A stretch of 64,000 nt of DNA from Flavobacteriales bacterium (GTDB lineage Bacteria; Bacteroidota; Bacteroidia; Flavobacteriales_G; Salibacteraceae): the NCBI GenBank assembly GCA_020435995.1, contig JAGQYO010000001.1, positions 62,001 through 126,000 of the forward strand, in the 5' to 3' direction. The position numbers and the translations under genes were made by a program. This document shows, one piece after another, positions 42,864-51,544 of the stretch (positions are counted from its first letter, which is position 1; each line of letters starts with the position of its first letter). The notes beneath the pieces are model-generated. The model was given only the letters and a program-made list of their open reading frames with translations, searched no databases and had not been told where the DNA came from.

Positions 42864-43247
42864 ATGAGCGAAGAAAGAACCAGGTTTTCCGATGACGAAT
42901 TGGAAGAATTTCGTGTAATTATCGACGCTAAATTAGCGGAGGCAAAAGAGGATTTAGAGTTGTTGACGAGTACCATGTCGCACAAGGATGACAATGGAAC
43001 CGATGATACCTCTCCTACATTTAAACTTGTGGAAGATGGGGGAGATGTGATGTCGCGAGAAGAAACTGCACAACTAGCCTTAAGACAACAAAAGTTTATC
43101 AAACACTTAGAGGATGCTTTAAATAGGATTCGCAATAAAACTTACGGAATTTGTAGGGTAACCGGAAAGCTAATTAACAAAGAGCGATTAAAGGTGGTGC
43201 CGCACGCTACTTTGAGTATTGAAGCAAAAAACGCTCAGCAAGGTTAA
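42864..43247 (+). CDS. DksA/TraR-family protein with degenerate zinc finger
   Basis: A 127-residue protein with an N-terminal coiled-coil hairpin (RFSDDELEEFRVIIDAKLAE) and a C-terminal globular domain. In DksA the latter carries a four-cysteine zinc finger; here only the first cysteine survives (YGICRVTGKLI and ATLSIEAKN instead of C-x-x-C pairs). Similar cysteine-poor DksA-like proteins are common in Bacteroidota and are thought to work without zinc. DksA binds RNA polymerase through the secondary channel, which makes a transcriptional role plausible here. It sits between ileS (14 bp) and lspA, and a terminator follows it. Confidence 0.82.
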   Translation: MSEERTRFSDDELEEFRVIIDAKLAEAKEDLELLTSTMSHKDDNGTDDTSPTFKLVEDGGDVMSREETAQLALRQQKFIKHLEDALNRIRNKTYGICRVTGKLINKERLKVVPHATLSIEAKNAQQG

Positions 43248-43270
43248 AATTTAGAGCTAACAAATAAATG

Positions 43271-43297
43271 GCCCTTCTTTTTGGAGGGCTTTTTTTT
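43271..43297 (+). terminator. Terminator after dksA-like gene, abutting lspA
   Basis: GCCCTTC, T-rich loop, GGAGGGC and eight T's (43290-43297). The T-run ends only 3 bp before the lspA ATG, so it may attenuate lspA expression. Confidence 0.75.
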
Positions 43298-43300
43298 AGG

Positions 43301-43930
43301 ATGAACAGAAAGTCAATAATCGCCACAGCGGTCATTTTAGTTATTCTTCTCGGAGATCAAATTTTTAAGATTTGGGTAAAAACCAACATGTATTTGGGTC
43401 AAGAATATCAGATTCTTGGCAACTGGTTTTATATTCATTTTACTGAAAACAATGGCATGGCGTTCGGAATGGAGTTCGCAGGAGAATATGGAAAATTATT
43501 TCTAACTCTGTTTCGGGTATTAGCGGTCAGCGGGCTTTTGTACTACTTAATTAAAATTATTCGAGAGGGTGCTCCTACGGGATTTATTATTTCCATTGCT
43601 ATGATTTTTTCGGGAGCCATGGGAAACATCATTGACTCGGTTTTTTATGGAGTAATATTTAATGATTCGTATCATCAAATAGCATCCTTTTTCCCTGAAT
43701 CGGGCGGGTATTCCTCATTGTTCCATGGGAGAGTTGTGGATATGCTGTACTTTCCAATGTATAGCGGTCATTACCCTGATTGGTTTCCGTTTTTAGGAGG
43801 CGATCCGTTTTTGTTTTTTAGGCCAGTGTTTAATATTGCGGACACTTCAATTTCACTTGGAGTTGGTCTTATTGTATTATTTCAAAACGACCACCTTTCT
43901 CAGAAGGAAGTAAAAAAAAGTGAAGTTTAG
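43301..43930 (+). CDS. lspA: Lipoprotein signal peptidase (signal peptidase II)
   Basis: Cytoplasmic-membrane aspartyl protease that cleaves the signal peptide of diacylglyceryl prolipoproteins. The 209-residue protein has four membrane segments and both active-site Asp motifs: GAMGNIIDSVFYG and FNIADTSISLG. The two are separated by a loop about 30-40 residues longer than in E. coli LspA (SSLFHGRVVDMLYFP and following), a known Bacteroidota trait. The start at ATG 43301 directly follows a terminator; a start at 43268 would place coding sequence through that stem-loop and is less likely. Client lipoproteins in the window include gldH and the PKD lipoprotein. Confidence 0.92.
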   Translation: MNRKSIIATAVILVILLGDQIFKIWVKTNMYLGQEYQILGNWFYIHFTENNGMAFGMEFAGEYGKLFLTLFRVLAVSGLLYYLIKIIREGAPTGFIISIAMIFSGAMGNIIDSVFYGVIFNDSYHQIASFFPESGGYSSLFHGRVVDMLYFPMYSGHYPDWFPFLGGDPFLFFRPVFNIADTSISLGVGLIVLFQNDHLSQKEVKKSEV

Positions 43931-43970
43931 AACTTAGGTAGTAATATCCTTAATATTGAAATTTAGAAAG

Positions 43971-44321
43971 ATGAAACAACTAGATGACGTAAAAGCAGAG
44001 TACAAGAAGTCGGGACTCGAAAATGGCAAAGTAGTAGAGTTGCTAAAAGTTTTGCGAGAGCAGTACAAGGAAATGAGCGATCCAACCCTTACAAAGGTTA
44101 CGCGCCTTATGTACGAACATATTGAAGCAAACAAGGCTTTTTTGGTAGATACTTTTGAAGAAGAAAGAGGAGCTGATGAGGAAACTAGCTTCGAATATTT
44201 GTTGAGCATTATGAGCGACGCTGATAATAAATTCAATCGCGAAGAAATTCAAGAATACAAGGTACTTCTTTTGGTAGATCTAGGATATCAAGAAAAGGCT
44301 GAGGTTGTAGAAGAAGACTAA
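43971..44321 (+). CDS. Small conserved protein of unknown function
   Basis: A 116-residue soluble, highly charged, helical protein (ADEETSFEYLLSIMSDADNKFNREEI is one segment). I do not recognise a family; no signal peptide, metal motif or active site is visible. The ATG at 43971 is preferred over an upstream TTG (43956) that adds five residues. It lies 40 bp after lspA in the same direction and 61 bp before the YfhO-like gene, so it may be part of the lspA transcript. Confidence 0.65.
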   Translation: MKQLDDVKAEYKKSGLENGKVVELLKVLREQYKEMSDPTLTKVTRLMYEHIEANKAFLVDTFEEERGADEETSFEYLLSIMSDADNKFNREEIQEYKVLLLVDLGYQEKAEVVEED

Positions 44322-44382
44322 ATACCATCTCTTTACGTTATTAGCGATTCTGATTTACTTTAGAAGTTTATAAGTAGATGAT

Positions 44383-46449
44383 TTGATCGCAAAACTAAAA
44401 CCCTATTTTTTCATTTTAGGAGTTACACTCCTTTGCTTTTGGCAAATAACATTTGGCCAAAACATGATGAAATGGGATATAATTGATATCGCCCTGCCGT
44501 GGCGATATTTTGTTGTAGAAAGTTTACATGCCGGCCAATTTCCTTTTTGGAACCCATTTAATCACCTTGGTTTTCCTCAAATGGGCGACCCCTCTTCTTG
44601 GTATCCCATCACGTGGTTGCTGTCTTTATTTGGGCGCTATACTGTTTCACACATTCAGTTTGAATACCTACTTCATTTGGTTTTGGCTGCCTTTGGTGCT
44701 TATAAGCTTTTTTTATTTGAACTTACAAATAGCCCGAGCACTACTAAAACAAAGCGGTGGATCTCACTCACGCTAGCTATATGCTACGCCTGTAGTGGGT
44801 TTATGGTCAGCAATGCGCAACATTTAGGTTGGGTTATTTCTGCAGCATGGATTCCATATTGTATTTATTTTTTTAGAGCATTTCTTGTAACTGGCAAATG
44901 GTATTACGCCTTTGCACTTCCAACGGTTCTTTTTATGCTTTTAACAGGTGGCTATCCAGGGTTCTTCATAACTTGTATGTACGTATTGTTGGGAATTTTT
45001 ATAGTGCATCTATTTAGAATTAGGAAGCAACTGGCGGAAATAAAATCACTTTGGAAATTGACTGTCCCCGCAGTATTATTCATACTTCAAGCCGCTGTTG
45101 TTCTGTATTGCTCGTTCGAAATGAGTAAGTACATCAACCGAGGTGAAGATCTCGTGTTGGATACCTCCAAATGGGGTGTTTTGTTTGGAGCTTTTCCATG
45201 GGAAGCTTCTATTTCTTTTTTATTTCCAATGGCCACTACTACCCCCGGAACGGTGTGGCCCTCAGATGTTTCCATGCTCAATGCATACTTTGGAATTGTA
45301 TCGGCGACCTTGGCTCTGGGTTCCTTGTATTTGACTAAAAACAACCTAAGAGGCATCTTATACTTTATCCTAGGCCTTGTCTTTTTATTGTCTTCTTATG
45401 GCGATGGATTTATTGTCAGGGCATTATGGTATCACATCTTACCTTTCATGGATTTGTTTCGTTTTCCAGCATTATTTCGTTTATTTTCTCTCCTGTTTTT
45501 ACTCATGGCAGGTGTGCTTACATTAGATAAAGTGTGGAATATGAAACTACCCATAAAACAGGTGAATACCATGTTTCTGACCACGGGCTTAGCCTTACTA
45601 TTTGGTTTGTTTTATTATACGGCTGTTCCAAAGGAAGCCATAGCGGAAACCCCAGATGTAGGTTCTTTTTTTAACACGTGGTCTTTCAATAAAAGAATAG
45701 TTATTCAGGCTATTTCTGGTTTGCTTTTTTTAGTTCTTTCTTGGTTATTAATACAAAAACGCCAGCTTGTCGCGCTCGCCTTATTGGTGGGATTAGAGCT
45801 TTTTATATATACCCAGCTCAACGTATACTCTACGGTAGTAGATGCAGAAAACGATTTTAAGAAAACTGAATTAGCCCTCACGCGGGCTCCTATTGGTTTT
45901 CCTTTAGAAAGCTTATATGACACGGTGCGCTTAAAAACGGATGAAGGCAATAAAAATTACCCTTACCTATGGAAAAACCTTTCCGCGTTTCAAAAGGAAA
46001 TTTCGGCCGATGGCGTTAGCCCTTATGGCTTAAAATCTATGGCGGTAAGTATCGAAAGGGATGAATTTACCAAAGCGATAAATCACCCAAGCATTTATTT
46101 TGAGCCGGAAGCTGACAGCCCCAACCAGGCCTATCAATTAAAAATATTGAGCTATTCAGGTAATGAGCTAACCTTTGAAATAAACACAGAATCAAATGGA
46201 AAAATAGTGTTTCTCCAAAACACATATCCAAATTGGAAAGTAGAGGTTGATGGTGAAGAACATGAGATTCAAATTGAGGCTTCGACTTTTTTAGCAACAT
46301 CCATTGAGGTTGGAAAAAGTAAAGTGAGGTTTTATTTTGATTCAAATAAAGAACAAAAACTCTTTTGGGTAACTGCGGTCTCTTTTTTGATTTCTATAGG
46401 TGCTTTCCTTTTGCTATTTTTTAAAGAGAATATGTTATCGAAGAAATAG
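44383..46449 (+). CDS. YfhO-like polytopic membrane protein
   Basis: A 688-residue membrane protein with a first transmembrane helix at about 8-25, an extracytoplasmic loop WRYFVVESLHAGQFPFWNPF, then about ten further helices and a soluble C-terminal domain before a final helix. This arrangement, with an N-terminal loop ending in FPFWNP, is that of YfhO-family (GT-C-like) proteins, which are implicated in glycosylating lipid or teichoic-type polymers; the substrate here is unknown. The TTG start at 44383 keeps the first helix; the next ATG (44464) would lose it. It overlaps the convergent porZ gene by 15 bp. Confidence 0.72.
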   Translation: MIAKLKPYFFILGVTLLCFWQITFGQNMMKWDIIDIALPWRYFVVESLHAGQFPFWNPFNHLGFPQMGDPSSWYPITWLLSLFGRYTVSHIQFEYLLHLVLAAFGAYKLFLFELTNSPSTTKTKRWISLTLAICYACSGFMVSNAQHLGWVISAAWIPYCIYFFRAFLVTGKWYYAFALPTVLFMLLTGGYPGFFITCMYVLLGIFIVHLFRIRKQLAEIKSLWKLTVPAVLFILQAAVVLYCSFEMSKYINRGEDLVLDTSKWGVLFGAFPWEASISFLFPMATTTPGTVWPSDVSMLNAYFGIVSATLALGSLYLTKNNLRGILYFILGLVFLLSSYGDGFIVRALWYHILPFMDLFRFPALFRLFSLLFLLMAGVLTLDKVWNMKLPIKQVNTMFLTTGLALLFGLFYYTAVPKEAIAETPDVGSFFNTWSFNKRIVIQAISGLLFLVLSWLLIQKRQLVALALLVGLELFIYTQLNVYSTVVDAENDFKKTELALTRAPIGFPLESLYDTVRLKTDEGNKNYPYLWKNLSAFQKEISADGVSPYGLKSMAVSIERDEFTKAINHPSIYFEPEADSPNQAYQLKILSYSGNELTFEINTESNGKIVFLQNTYPNWKVEVDGEEHEIQIEASTFLATSIEVGKSKVRFYFDSNKEQKLFWVTAVSFLISIGAFLLLFFKENMLSKK

Positions 46450-48741
46450 AATTTTGGTTACAATCTTCTCATCGCCTTCGTTTCCAGAGGCAACAACAAG
46501 GTATACGCCAGTAGCTGCACGTTGGCCATTTAATATGCTACCATTCCAAGTAGCTTGTCCGCCCTGAGAAGTAGTTTCGTAAACCAAACTACCCCCTACA
46601 TCGGTTATTTTCACTACTGACCCATCCACAAGCCCAGTTATGGCTATTAAGCCTGTATAGTCAGGACGTACAGGATTTGGAAACACGTATACTTCTGAAA
46701 AGCTTTCTCCGCCATCAGTCACTGCACCTCTAAAACCAATTAATCCTTTATCTGTGGCCATTAATACCTCTCCTGTTTTGCTGTTAAGCGCAAGGCTGGT
46801 TACATAGTCTGAAAAAAGAGGGGAATTCTCCTTGGTAAAATGCGCTAGTTCTTTGGTGCCATCAGAGGAAAGATAAAAGACACCAGAGCTTCGAGTTGAA
46901 AGCCATTTTTTATTGGAACCATCTGACAGAATCCAGGATACATTCTCGTTTTCGAGCAAAATCTTTGTTTGTCCGTCTTGCTGTATGTAAATATCTTGAG
47001 CATCAGGAAACGTAGAGTTGAAGGCGTTAGAAGCATTATAAAATACCCGTAACCCCACTCGGGTTCCAACCCACATGTGTCCATCTGCATCTTCAGATAC
47101 ACAATAAACTTCATTGTCGGGCAGGTTGCCCCCGTTAGGCGCTGTAGTAAATTGTTTGCTTCGGTCATCAGAAGGTGAGGTAAGGTTATCTCCTGGATCG
47201 TAAACTACAACTCCGCCATTAGGGCTTGTTATCCATAGGTAGCCTTCCTTTGAAATAGTTAGTCTACCTGTTTGAAACCCATCTCCAATGCCAGGTAATG
47301 GAAAGCTATGCCAAGTTCCATCTGTAGTTAATATTACAATGGGTTTTTGAGATAATGAGTTCAAGATCCACAAGTTTCCATTATTATCAAATTTAATATC
47401 AGAGACAAAGCAAATTCCTTTTGCGGTATCGAGAATGCTGTTGTATTGGTTATAATTCTTAATTAAATTATCAGATTGAAATTGAAAAATCCCTTCATTT
47501 AGGGAGCTTACAAAGTAATGATCTGCATTTTTTGGGTCAACGGTTACTGAGGTAATATCCGAAACCACTTCAAATTCCGGAACCGTTTTTTTATTAAAGA
47601 TCGACCATAAGTTATCCTTCATATAAGAAAATTCCGCCGGTTGTTTTAGGGTAAACCAGTTCTCGGCATTCGCACCGCCCGTCACAATAGTTTTTTCCTG
47701 ATCATAAAAAACATTGAATGCTCGATTTGATGATGGGCCTCCGAGGTTGGTTACTTGGTTATGCCCCGTGCCCGAATTTTTTCCTAATCCGGCAAATTCA
47801 TCACCAATCCATAGAATATCATTTTTGCCAAATATGGCAATGTTGGGGTTTAATCCCGTTGAGGCATTAAATGCAAACTCTCGTCTTATTACGCTCCAAT
47901 CGGTGCTGTAAACCTCCACACTTGTACTAGCACTTATTACTACTTTATCACCATACGAGGTTATGGAGTTGTTTGACTCTCCCAATACAAATGGGTTAAT
48001 TCCCCATTTTCCGTTAATTCTGCTATACAAAGTGTCGCTTCGGAATCCATTGGATTTTACATTCACCATTAACTCTGCCCCCATAGATGTAACAATATTG
48101 TATGCCTTCGCAGAGTCGGGTAGGGTTTGGTCGGCAGCCCAGCTTCTTGGGTCGTATAAATCACTTTTAATCGAGGCCCTGTACAGGCCCTCGCGCGTGG
48201 CCGCCCAAAGTGTGTCTGAATAAAAGTGTGTTTGGTTTACAAACAAGTTAGCACCTTTAGGCCCAATGAAGTAGGTTTCTTTGGTTTCGATTTTTGTGTA
48301 ATTAAAAGCAACAATTCCAAATCCGGTTGAGATGTAACAAAGGTCGTTTTGGAACATAAAGTGATTGATTGATTTATCCCCAATAACATTGCTTCTGTAA
48401 ATATCATATACATGCACAATACCATTCTCCTTTACAATATCCAACACGCCGCTTTCATAACCAACCATTAATACCGAGCCATCTGGACTGGCTCCCATCG
48501 CCGTTACACCTACTTCGGCAAGTCCATCTACGGTGGAAAAACGCTGAGCAACATCATCGTCTAATCCTACACGAAAAACACCAGCATCACTCGCTGCATA
48601 TACGTGCGTATTGGTTTCTGCAATGTGTTTAATACTTCGGTAAGGCAGATGATCTCGCCAATTTCCAATGGGCACTTCTTGTGCTGTTGTTGCCGTTAAA
48701 ATGGCCAAGGCCAGAAGAAAGCTGAGAGATCTTGGAGTCAT
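46435..48741 (-). CDS. porZ: PorZ-like T9SS surface protein (beta-propeller plus C-terminal domain)
   Basis: A 768-residue exported protein. The signal peptide ends near TATTAQ (residue 21). Residues about 30-670 form two-component-regulator-type propeller repeats (for example DGHMWVGTRVGLRVF and GNLWILNSL), and the final 80 residues (YVFPNPVRPDYTGLIAITG and YLVVASGNEGDEK) form an Ig-like sorting-type domain. This order matches PorZ of Porphyromonas gingivalis, an attachment-complex component that handles A-LPS delivery to T9SS cargo. The propeller with VFPNPVRPDYTG is its distinctive signature; a generic T9SS propeller protein is the alternative. It is encoded alone; its 3' end overlaps the membrane-protein gene. 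Confidence 0.8.
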   Translation of the reverse strand: MTPRSLSFLLALAILTATTAQEVPIGNWRDHLPYRSIKHIAETNTHVYAASDAGVFRVGLDDDVAQRFSTVDGLAEVGVTAMGASPDGSVLMVGYESGVLDIVKENGIVHVYDIYRSNVIGDKSINHFMFQNDLCYISTGFGIVAFNYTKIETKETYFIGPKGANLFVNQTHFYSDTLWAATREGLYRASIKSDLYDPRSWAADQTLPDSAKAYNIVTSMGAELMVNVKSNGFRSDTLYSRINGKWGINPFVLGESNNSITSYGDKVVISASTSVEVYSTDWSVIRREFAFNASTGLNPNIAIFGKNDILWIGDEFAGLGKNSGTGHNQVTNLGGPSSNRAFNVFYDQEKTIVTGGANAENWFTLKQPAEFSYMKDNLWSIFNKKTVPEFEVVSDITSVTVDPKNADHYFVSSLNEGIFQFQSDNLIKNYNQYNSILDTAKGICFVSDIKFDNNGNLWILNSLSQKPIVILTTDGTWHSFPLPGIGDGFQTGRLTISKEGYLWITSPNGGVVVYDPGDNLTSPSDDRSKQFTTAPNGGNLPDNEVYCVSEDADGHMWVGTRVGLRVFYNASNAFNSTFPDAQDIYIQQDGQTKILLENENVSWILSDGSNKKWLSTRSSGVFYLSSDGTKELAHFTKENSPLFSDYVTSLALNSKTGEVLMATDKGLIGFRGAVTDGGESFSEVYVFPNPVRPDYTGLIAITGLVDGSVVKITDVGGSLVYETTSQGGQATWNGSILNGQRAATGVYLVVASGNEGDEKIVTKILFLR

Positions 48742-48821
48742 AATTTACTTAAACAAAAGTATCCCGATTTTATTTCACAGGGCAATCAATATTTACTGTG
48801 CTGCCTTGCCGCTGCTGTATT

Positions 48822-48829
48822 TACATTTG
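48822..48829 (+). promoter_or_regulatory. Candidate -7 box for dxr (TACATTTG)
   Basis: TACATTTG matches TAnnTTTG but ends only 4 bp before the dxr ATG, so the transcript would be leaderless or nearly so. Confidence 0.35.
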
Positions 48830-48833
48830 TGCG

Positions 48834-50006
48834 ATGGAAGAAAAAAAGAAAGGAGTAGCAATTCTCGGTTCTTCTGGGTCTATCGGAACCCAAGCATTGG
48901 ATGTAATTAGGGCAAATTCCGATCGTTTTAGTGTTGAGTTACTTACGGTAAATAAGAGTGCAGATTTACTTATAAAACAGGCCATTGAATTTAAACCCAA
49001 TGCAGTTGTAATCGCATCGGAGTCTGAATATCAAAAAGTTTCTGATGCGCTTTTTTCTCATGGTATTAAGGTTTACTGTGGAGAAGAAGCTATAGCGCAA
49101 GCAGTAAGTCAGCATTCGATTGATATAGTACTTACCGCAATGGTGGGATATGCGGGCTTAAAACCTACGATGGCGGCGATTGAGGCGGGCAAATCAATTG
49201 CCCTAGCTAATAAAGAAACCTTGGTAGTTGCTGGTGAAATAATTACAGAACTCGCACGTAAAAACGCGGTTAATATTTACCCGGTCGACTCAGAACATTC
49301 TGCAATTTTTCAATGTTTGGCCGGAGAGTGGGAGAACCCCATTGAAAAAATTTACCTCACCGCCTCAGGGGGGCCGTTTAGAGGTTGGGCAACCAAAGAG
49401 CTTGAAAAGGTGACTGTGGAGCAGGCTCTTAAGCATCCCAATTGGGACATGGGTGCAAAAATTACCATAGATTCCGCTACCTTAATGAACAAGGGACTTG
49501 AGGTGATAGAGGCGAAATGGCTATTTGGTCTAAAAACCGAACAAATTGATGTAATTGTCCATCCCCAGTCAATCATTCATTCTGTGGTTCAGTTTGAAGA
49601 TGGAAGTATGAAGGCTCAGATGGGTTTACCCGATATGAAGTTGCCCATTCAATATGCGCTGGGATATCCAGAAAGATTGAAGAGCTATTTTCCGAGATTT
49701 AATTTTTTAAAGTATCCATCGCTAACATTTGAAAAGGCCGATACGGCAACCTTTAAGAATTTGGATTTAGCTTTTCATGCTTTGCACAAAGGAGGTAATA
49801 CTGCATGTGTTTTAAATGCTGCGAATGAAGTAGCCGTGGCGTCTTTTTTGAAAAAGAAAATCAGCTTTCTTGATATTGCTAGACTTAATGAAAGTTGTAT
49901 GGAAAAGGTTCATTTTGTTCAAAAACCTACTTATGAAGATTATATGACCACTGACAAAGAAACCAGAATAATTGCTCATGAAACAGCTCTTCAACTCCAA
50001 TCTTAA
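48834..50006 (+). CDS. dxr: 1-deoxy-D-xylulose 5-phosphate reductoisomerase
   Basis: First committed enzyme of the MEP isoprenoid pathway: converts DXP to MEP with NADPH and a divalent metal. The 390-residue protein shows the NADPH-binding LGSSGSIGTQALDVI, NKETLVVAGE, the metal site around YPVDSEHSAIFQCLAG, the loop TASGGPFRGW, and HPNWDMGAKITIDSATLMNKGLEVIEA-like substrate residues. Length is normal. ATG 48834 is chosen because an extended upstream frame has no homology-like motifs. rseP follows in the same direction 93 bp later, a common neighbour in Bacteroidota. Confidence 0.95.
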   Translation: MEEKKKGVAILGSSGSIGTQALDVIRANSDRFSVELLTVNKSADLLIKQAIEFKPNAVVIASESEYQKVSDALFSHGIKVYCGEEAIAQAVSQHSIDIVLTAMVGYAGLKPTMAAIEAGKSIALANKETLVVAGEIITELARKNAVNIYPVDSEHSAIFQCLAGEWENPIEKIYLTASGGPFRGWATKELEKVTVEQALKHPNWDMGAKITIDSATLMNKGLEVIEAKWLFGLKTEQIDVIVHPQSIIHSVVQFEDGSMKAQMGLPDMKLPIQYALGYPERLKSYFPRFNFLKYPSLTFEKADTATFKNLDLAFHALHKGGNTACVLNAANEVAVASFLKKKISFLDIARLNESCMEKVHFVQKPTYEDYMTTDKETRIIAHETALQLQS

Positions 50007-50099
50007 CCTTTTTTACACCCTAAGTTTTTATTAAATACACATTTCGCGTTAATAGGTGGGCTCAAATCACCAAATTTGCGCGCTTATCAAATAATTCTA

Positions 50100-51446
50100 A
50101 TGGAAGACATTCTAATCAAAGGAAGCCAGTTTTTATTAAGCTTATCCATCCTGGTTATTTTACACGAATTTGGGCATTTTATTCCGGCTAAATTATTCAA
50201 AACCAGGGTCGAAAAATTCTACCTTTTTTTCGACTGGAAATTTTCCCTCTTTAAGTTTAACATGAGAGGTACAGAATATGGCATTGGCTGGATTCCTTTA
50301 GGCGGTTATGTAAAAATATCCGGAATGATTGATGAGTCAATGGATACTGATCAAATGAAAACACCTCCACAGCCATGGGAATTCAGATCAAAACCAGCTT
50401 GGCAACGATTGATTATTATGCTCGGAGGTGTTACGGTAAACTTCCTTTTGGCCATGGTAATTTATTCGGCAGTATTATTTGTTTGGGGTGAAAAGTATTT
50501 GCCAAACGAAAATTTAACTGGCGGTATTTGGGTTCGCGATTCTTTAGCCATGGACATGGGTTTTAGAAATGGTGATAAAATCGTTGATATAAACGGAAAG
50601 CGCATCGAGCGGTTTTCTGAAATAATGCCAGAAATGATTTATGGAGGTAGTGTAAAGGTGCTTCGCGAATCGGGAGAAGAAGAGTTTATAGACATTCCAA
50701 AAGATTTTATTGAACAATTGGTAGACAAAGAGAGCAGGCTTCTTTTTATTTACAGAATGCCGTTTTTGGTGTCTGAACTTCCCGCCGAATCGCACAATTT
50801 GAACTCGGGACTACAAACCAAGGACATTATTGTAGGCATAAATGGCAAAGAAGTGCTGTATTGGGATCAATACGAAAAGGAACTTGCAGAAGTAGCAGGT
50901 CAACGAGTGGAATTGAATGTGAGGCGCGGCGATGAAAAATTAGTTGTACAAGCTGATGTGAACGAGCATGGAAAAATTGGGGTTGGTTTTGCTGGTACTT
51001 CCTTGATCGATCTAGATAAGTTGGGTTTCTATAAATTAGAAACCAACAAGTTTGGGCTTCTCGAATCGATTCCCGCAGGAATAGGTTTGGCCTATGATCG
51101 TTTTTCTAGTTATTTGAGACAACTCAAACTTATTTTTAATCCAAGTACCGGAGCGTACAAGGGAGTTGGTGGATTCGCGGCAATTGGCAACTTGTTTCCG
51201 GCCGAATGGAACTGGCAAATATTCTGGGAAATGACGGCCTTTCTATCTATCATGCTAGGGGTGTTAAATTTATTGCCCATTCCCGCGCTTGACGGCGGCC
51301 ACGTTATGTTTACCCTTTATGAAATCGTTTCTGGCAGAAAACCAAGCGATAAGTTTTTGGAGTATGCACAAATGATAGGCTTGGTCTTATTGCTTTCTTT
51401 ATTTGTATTTGCAAACGGAAACGATTTGTTTAAGGCATTTAAATAA
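50100..51446 (+). CDS. rseP: RseP-type site-2 protease (RIP metalloprotease)
   Basis: Intramembrane zinc metalloprotease, 448 residues from ATG 50100. The first membrane helix carries HEFGH at residues 22-26 (HExxH zinc motif), residues around 60-90 hold YGIGWIPLGGYVKI, one or two PDZ-like domains follow in the periplasm (about 140-330), and the C-terminal helices carry LNLLPIPALDGGHVMF with the third zinc-ligand Asp. RseP proteases cut membrane-anchored anti-sigma factors and signal peptides. The dual-membrane anti-sigma factor encoded at 57-58.6 kb is a conceivable client, but that is only inference. Confidence 0.92.
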   Translation: MEDILIKGSQFLLSLSILVILHEFGHFIPAKLFKTRVEKFYLFFDWKFSLFKFNMRGTEYGIGWIPLGGYVKISGMIDESMDTDQMKTPPQPWEFRSKPAWQRLIIMLGGVTVNFLLAMVIYSAVLFVWGEKYLPNENLTGGIWVRDSLAMDMGFRNGDKIVDINGKRIERFSEIMPEMIYGGSVKVLRESGEEEFIDIPKDFIEQLVDKESRLLFIYRMPFLVSELPAESHNLNSGLQTKDIIVGINGKEVLYWDQYEKELAEVAGQRVELNVRRGDEKLVVQADVNEHGKIGVGFAGTSLIDLDKLGFYKLETNKFGLLESIPAGIGLAYDRFSSYLRQLKLIFNPSTGAYKGVGGFAAIGNLFPAEWNWQIFWEMTAFLSIMLGVLNLLPIPALDGGHVMFTLYEIVSGRKPSDKFLEYAQMIGLVLLLSLFVFANGNDLFKAFK

Positions 51447-51520
51447 GTGTCCGCACACCTTTTTTGACGCATTTGTCAAGGAATAACCCTTGCGTTTTCT
51501 GTTTTGTCGATTTGGCTAGT

Positions 51521-51528
51521 TAGATTTG
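51521..51528 (+). promoter_or_regulatory. Candidate -7 box for the PNGase F-like gene (TAGATTTG)
   Basis: TAGATTTG matches TAnnTTTG 16 bp before the ATG. No clear -33 partner. Confidence 0.35.
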
Positions 51529-51544
51529 TTTTAAATAGAATCTC

